This document shows, in pieces, positions 13,967 through 15,098 of a stretch of 15,098 nucleotides of DNA; position 1 is the stretch's first letter, and every line of letters begins with the position of its first letter. Source of the DNA: Pseudomonadota bacterium (lineage in GTDB: Bacteria; Pseudomonadota; Gammaproteobacteria; Pseudomonadales; Pseudohongiellaceae); contig JADFOC010000010.1 of NCBI GenBank assembly GCA_022563075.1, positions 1 to 15,098 on the forward strand, read 5' to 3'. A program made the translations under genes and the position numbers. The notes below the pieces were generated by a model. The model worked only from the letters and a program-made list of their open reading frames with translations. It did not search any database and was not told the DNA's origin.

Positions 13967-15098
13967 CTATTTATAGTAGGCAAGGCAACCCGGAGCGAAA
14001 TGTTGGGGCATCGCCGGTGGATAGGCGTTAGTCCAGAACTCTTTCTTGCCCTGACAATTGATCAGTGTCGAGATCCCTTCACCCGCAGCAATCTCGTAAC
14101 TGCGCTCGAGTGCCGGCATAAACTGCTCGGGAGCGGTGACGTATTCGCCATGGCAACCCAATGCCTCGGCAATTTTATCGTAACGCAGGTTCTCCTGAAA
14201 CAAATACATATGCTGTGCACGCACCGCACCACGACCCGCTCCAGAGGTCCAGACACCCCAGGCATTGTTGTTATAAACAATCATGATCGCCGGGATGCGA
14301 TACTTACCCAGGGTGTCGAATTCCATAATGGAATAGGCCGCGCCAGCATCGCCGGTGATACCGATCACTGGCGATCCTTTATAGGGTGCCTGTGGCCCCA
14401 CACCATTTTGCACTGCGGCACCGACCCCAACCGTGTAGCCCACATCGGGTCCAATGGCGCCATACTGATAGGCGCCGTTGCATATCTGACCGGGTCGATA
14501 GGCACGCAAATAACGCCGGGTATAACGACCAATGCCGTAACCACCGGACACGACGGTGGTTTGTTCCCGGTCGATAGACTTAGTATAGAGAAAGTCGCCC
14601 AGTTGTTTGCCAATGACTGCGGGATGAATGGATTCTGTAGCCGCGCTGTATTTCAAACCCAGCTGATAGTACTCCTCGCTCTGCTGATCGAAGGCATGTC
14701 TTGCCGCCGCCAACTCATCTCTCCACTCGCTGCGGCGGCGAGATGGCAGCGCATCTTCCAGGGCTTGCAGCGCGGCATTTTCCGAACTGACGATACCGAG
14801 GTCGATGGGAACATTACGGCCAATGTCGCTGGCATCGGGATCGATTCTGATCCATTTCGCATCCGGCCCGAAGGCAAATTCACCAACCGATGGCATACAG
14901 TATTGTCCCACCAGTATCACCAAATCTGCACTGCGGACTGCATCCGGTGCGGTACTGGCAGATAGGGCATGCCCGTCTGAAAAATGTCCTCGCTGCGGTG
15001 CCGATTCCACCACCGCAATATCGTTTTTCTCGGCAACCCGCAACAAGGCTTCCCAGGCTTTGTCGTAGAACACACCGGTGCTGGCAACGATCACCGGC
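13967..15098 (-). CDS. Thiamine diphosphate-dependent enzyme (acetolactate synthase/2-hydroxyacyl-CoA lyase superfamily), 5' part missing
   Basis: The frame is open to the window edge, so the N-terminal pyrimidine-binding domain with its catalytic Glu is outside. Visible parts (numbered from the valine codon at 15094, an internal GTG) are the central domain, about 1-130, with [23 protein letters not shown] and [14 protein letters not shown], and the C-terminal ThDP-pyrophosphate domain from ~185 to 350. The cofactor motif GDG-x(~25)-NN appears as GDAGAAYS...YNNNAWG, Asp249 and Asn276-277 being the magnesium ligands; the second Gly of GDG is Ala250. The family covers acetolactate synthase, benzaldehyde lyase, oxalyl-CoA decarboxylase, 2-hydroxyacyl-CoA lyase and sulphoacetaldehyde acetyltransferase, all of which cleave or form C-C bonds next to a carbonyl. 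It lacks the downstream signature I would expect of Xsc, and the substrate is open. It is first in a two-gene operon with the 159-residue protein downstream. Confidence 0.88.
   Translation of the reverse strand, partial: PVIVASTGVFYDKAWEALLRVAEKNDIAVVESAPQRGHFSDGHALSASTAPDAVRSADLVILVGQYCMPSVGEFAFGPDAKWIRIDPDASDIGRNVPIDLGIVSSENAALQALEDALPSRRRSEWRDELAAARHAFDQQSEEYYQLGLKYSAATESIHPAVIGKQLGDFLYTKSIDREQTTVVSGGYGIGRYTRRYLRAYRPGQICNGAYQYGAIGPDVGYTVGVGAAVQNGVGPQAPYKGSPVIGITGDAGAAYSIMEFDTLGKYRIPAIMIVYNNNAWGVWTSGAGRGAVRAQHMYLFQENLRYDKIAEALGCHGEYVTAPEQFMPALERSYEIAAGEGISTLINCQGKKEFWTNAYPPAMPQHFAPGCLAYYK

Noticed and set aside
14000..14965. 321-codon plus-strand frame
   Set aside because: Fully antisense to the ThDP enzyme, which has clear domain motifs; the product is rich in His, Cys and Arg and has no recognisable domain. 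It is a shadow of codon bias.
13967..15098. Sulphoacetaldehyde acetyltransferase (Xsc) or acetolactate synthase as specific name
   Set aside because: The region after the NNNAWG motif does not match the Xsc signature I know, and there is no evidence for a specific substrate, so only the superfamily is given.

Overview
The window looks like a chromosomal segment of a Gram-negative, aerobic, probably gammaproteobacterial heterotroph. The evidence is an ATP-type PEP carboxykinase whose sequence closely follows the enterobacterial enzyme, outer-membrane beta-barrel proteins ending in Phe, a TonB-dependent receptor, a Lol-type lipoprotein and PQQ dehydrogenases. A marine or aquatic lineage is my guess from this gene repertoire; nothing in the window proves it. 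Base composition is near balanced by eye, with AT-richer stretches around 1140-2340 and 6140-7280.

Layout. Positions 1-5256 carry plus-strand genes: the 3' part of pckA (cut by the window edge), a multi-pass membrane PAS sensor protein with no output domain, an exported alpha/beta hydrolase, and a lipoprotein PQQ-dependent dehydrogenase. After a convergent gap (5257-5345) everything is on the minus strand. Read from its 5' end (window end) the order is: a ThDP-dependent lyase/synthase (5' end cut off), a 159-residue unknown protein 20 nt behind it, an exported S10-type serine carboxypeptidase, a TonB-dependent receptor with a Gly/Arg-rich plug insert, a second exported PQQ dehydrogenase, a small outer-membrane beta-barrel, and an exported protein with two VOC (glyoxalase-like) domains.

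How the genes may work together. Eight of the eleven proteins carry export signals: hydrolase, both PQQ enzymes, VOC protein, small barrel, TonB receptor and S10 peptidase by Sec or lipoprotein signals, and the PAS protein by membrane segments. The centre of the window is therefore an envelope-oriented module. The receptor could import an oligomeric or complexed substrate, the hydrolase and peptidase could trim it, and the two dehydrogenases could oxidise alcohol or aldose groups and pass electrons to the quinone pool. Neither PQQ enzyme has a haem c motif, and no PQQ synthesis gene or partner cytochrome is visible, so cofactor and acceptor must come from elsewhere. The substrate is unknown and the pathway is inference.

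Most notable points: the second PQQ dehydrogenase has Asn where its neighbour and the wider family have the catalytic Asp; a perfect 16-bp palindrome sits just ahead of that gene; the PAS protein ends right after its PAS domain and a short helix; and a secreted tandem-VOC protein lies between the two PQQ genes. No RNA genes, CRISPR arrays, insertion sequences or integrase-type genes were seen.
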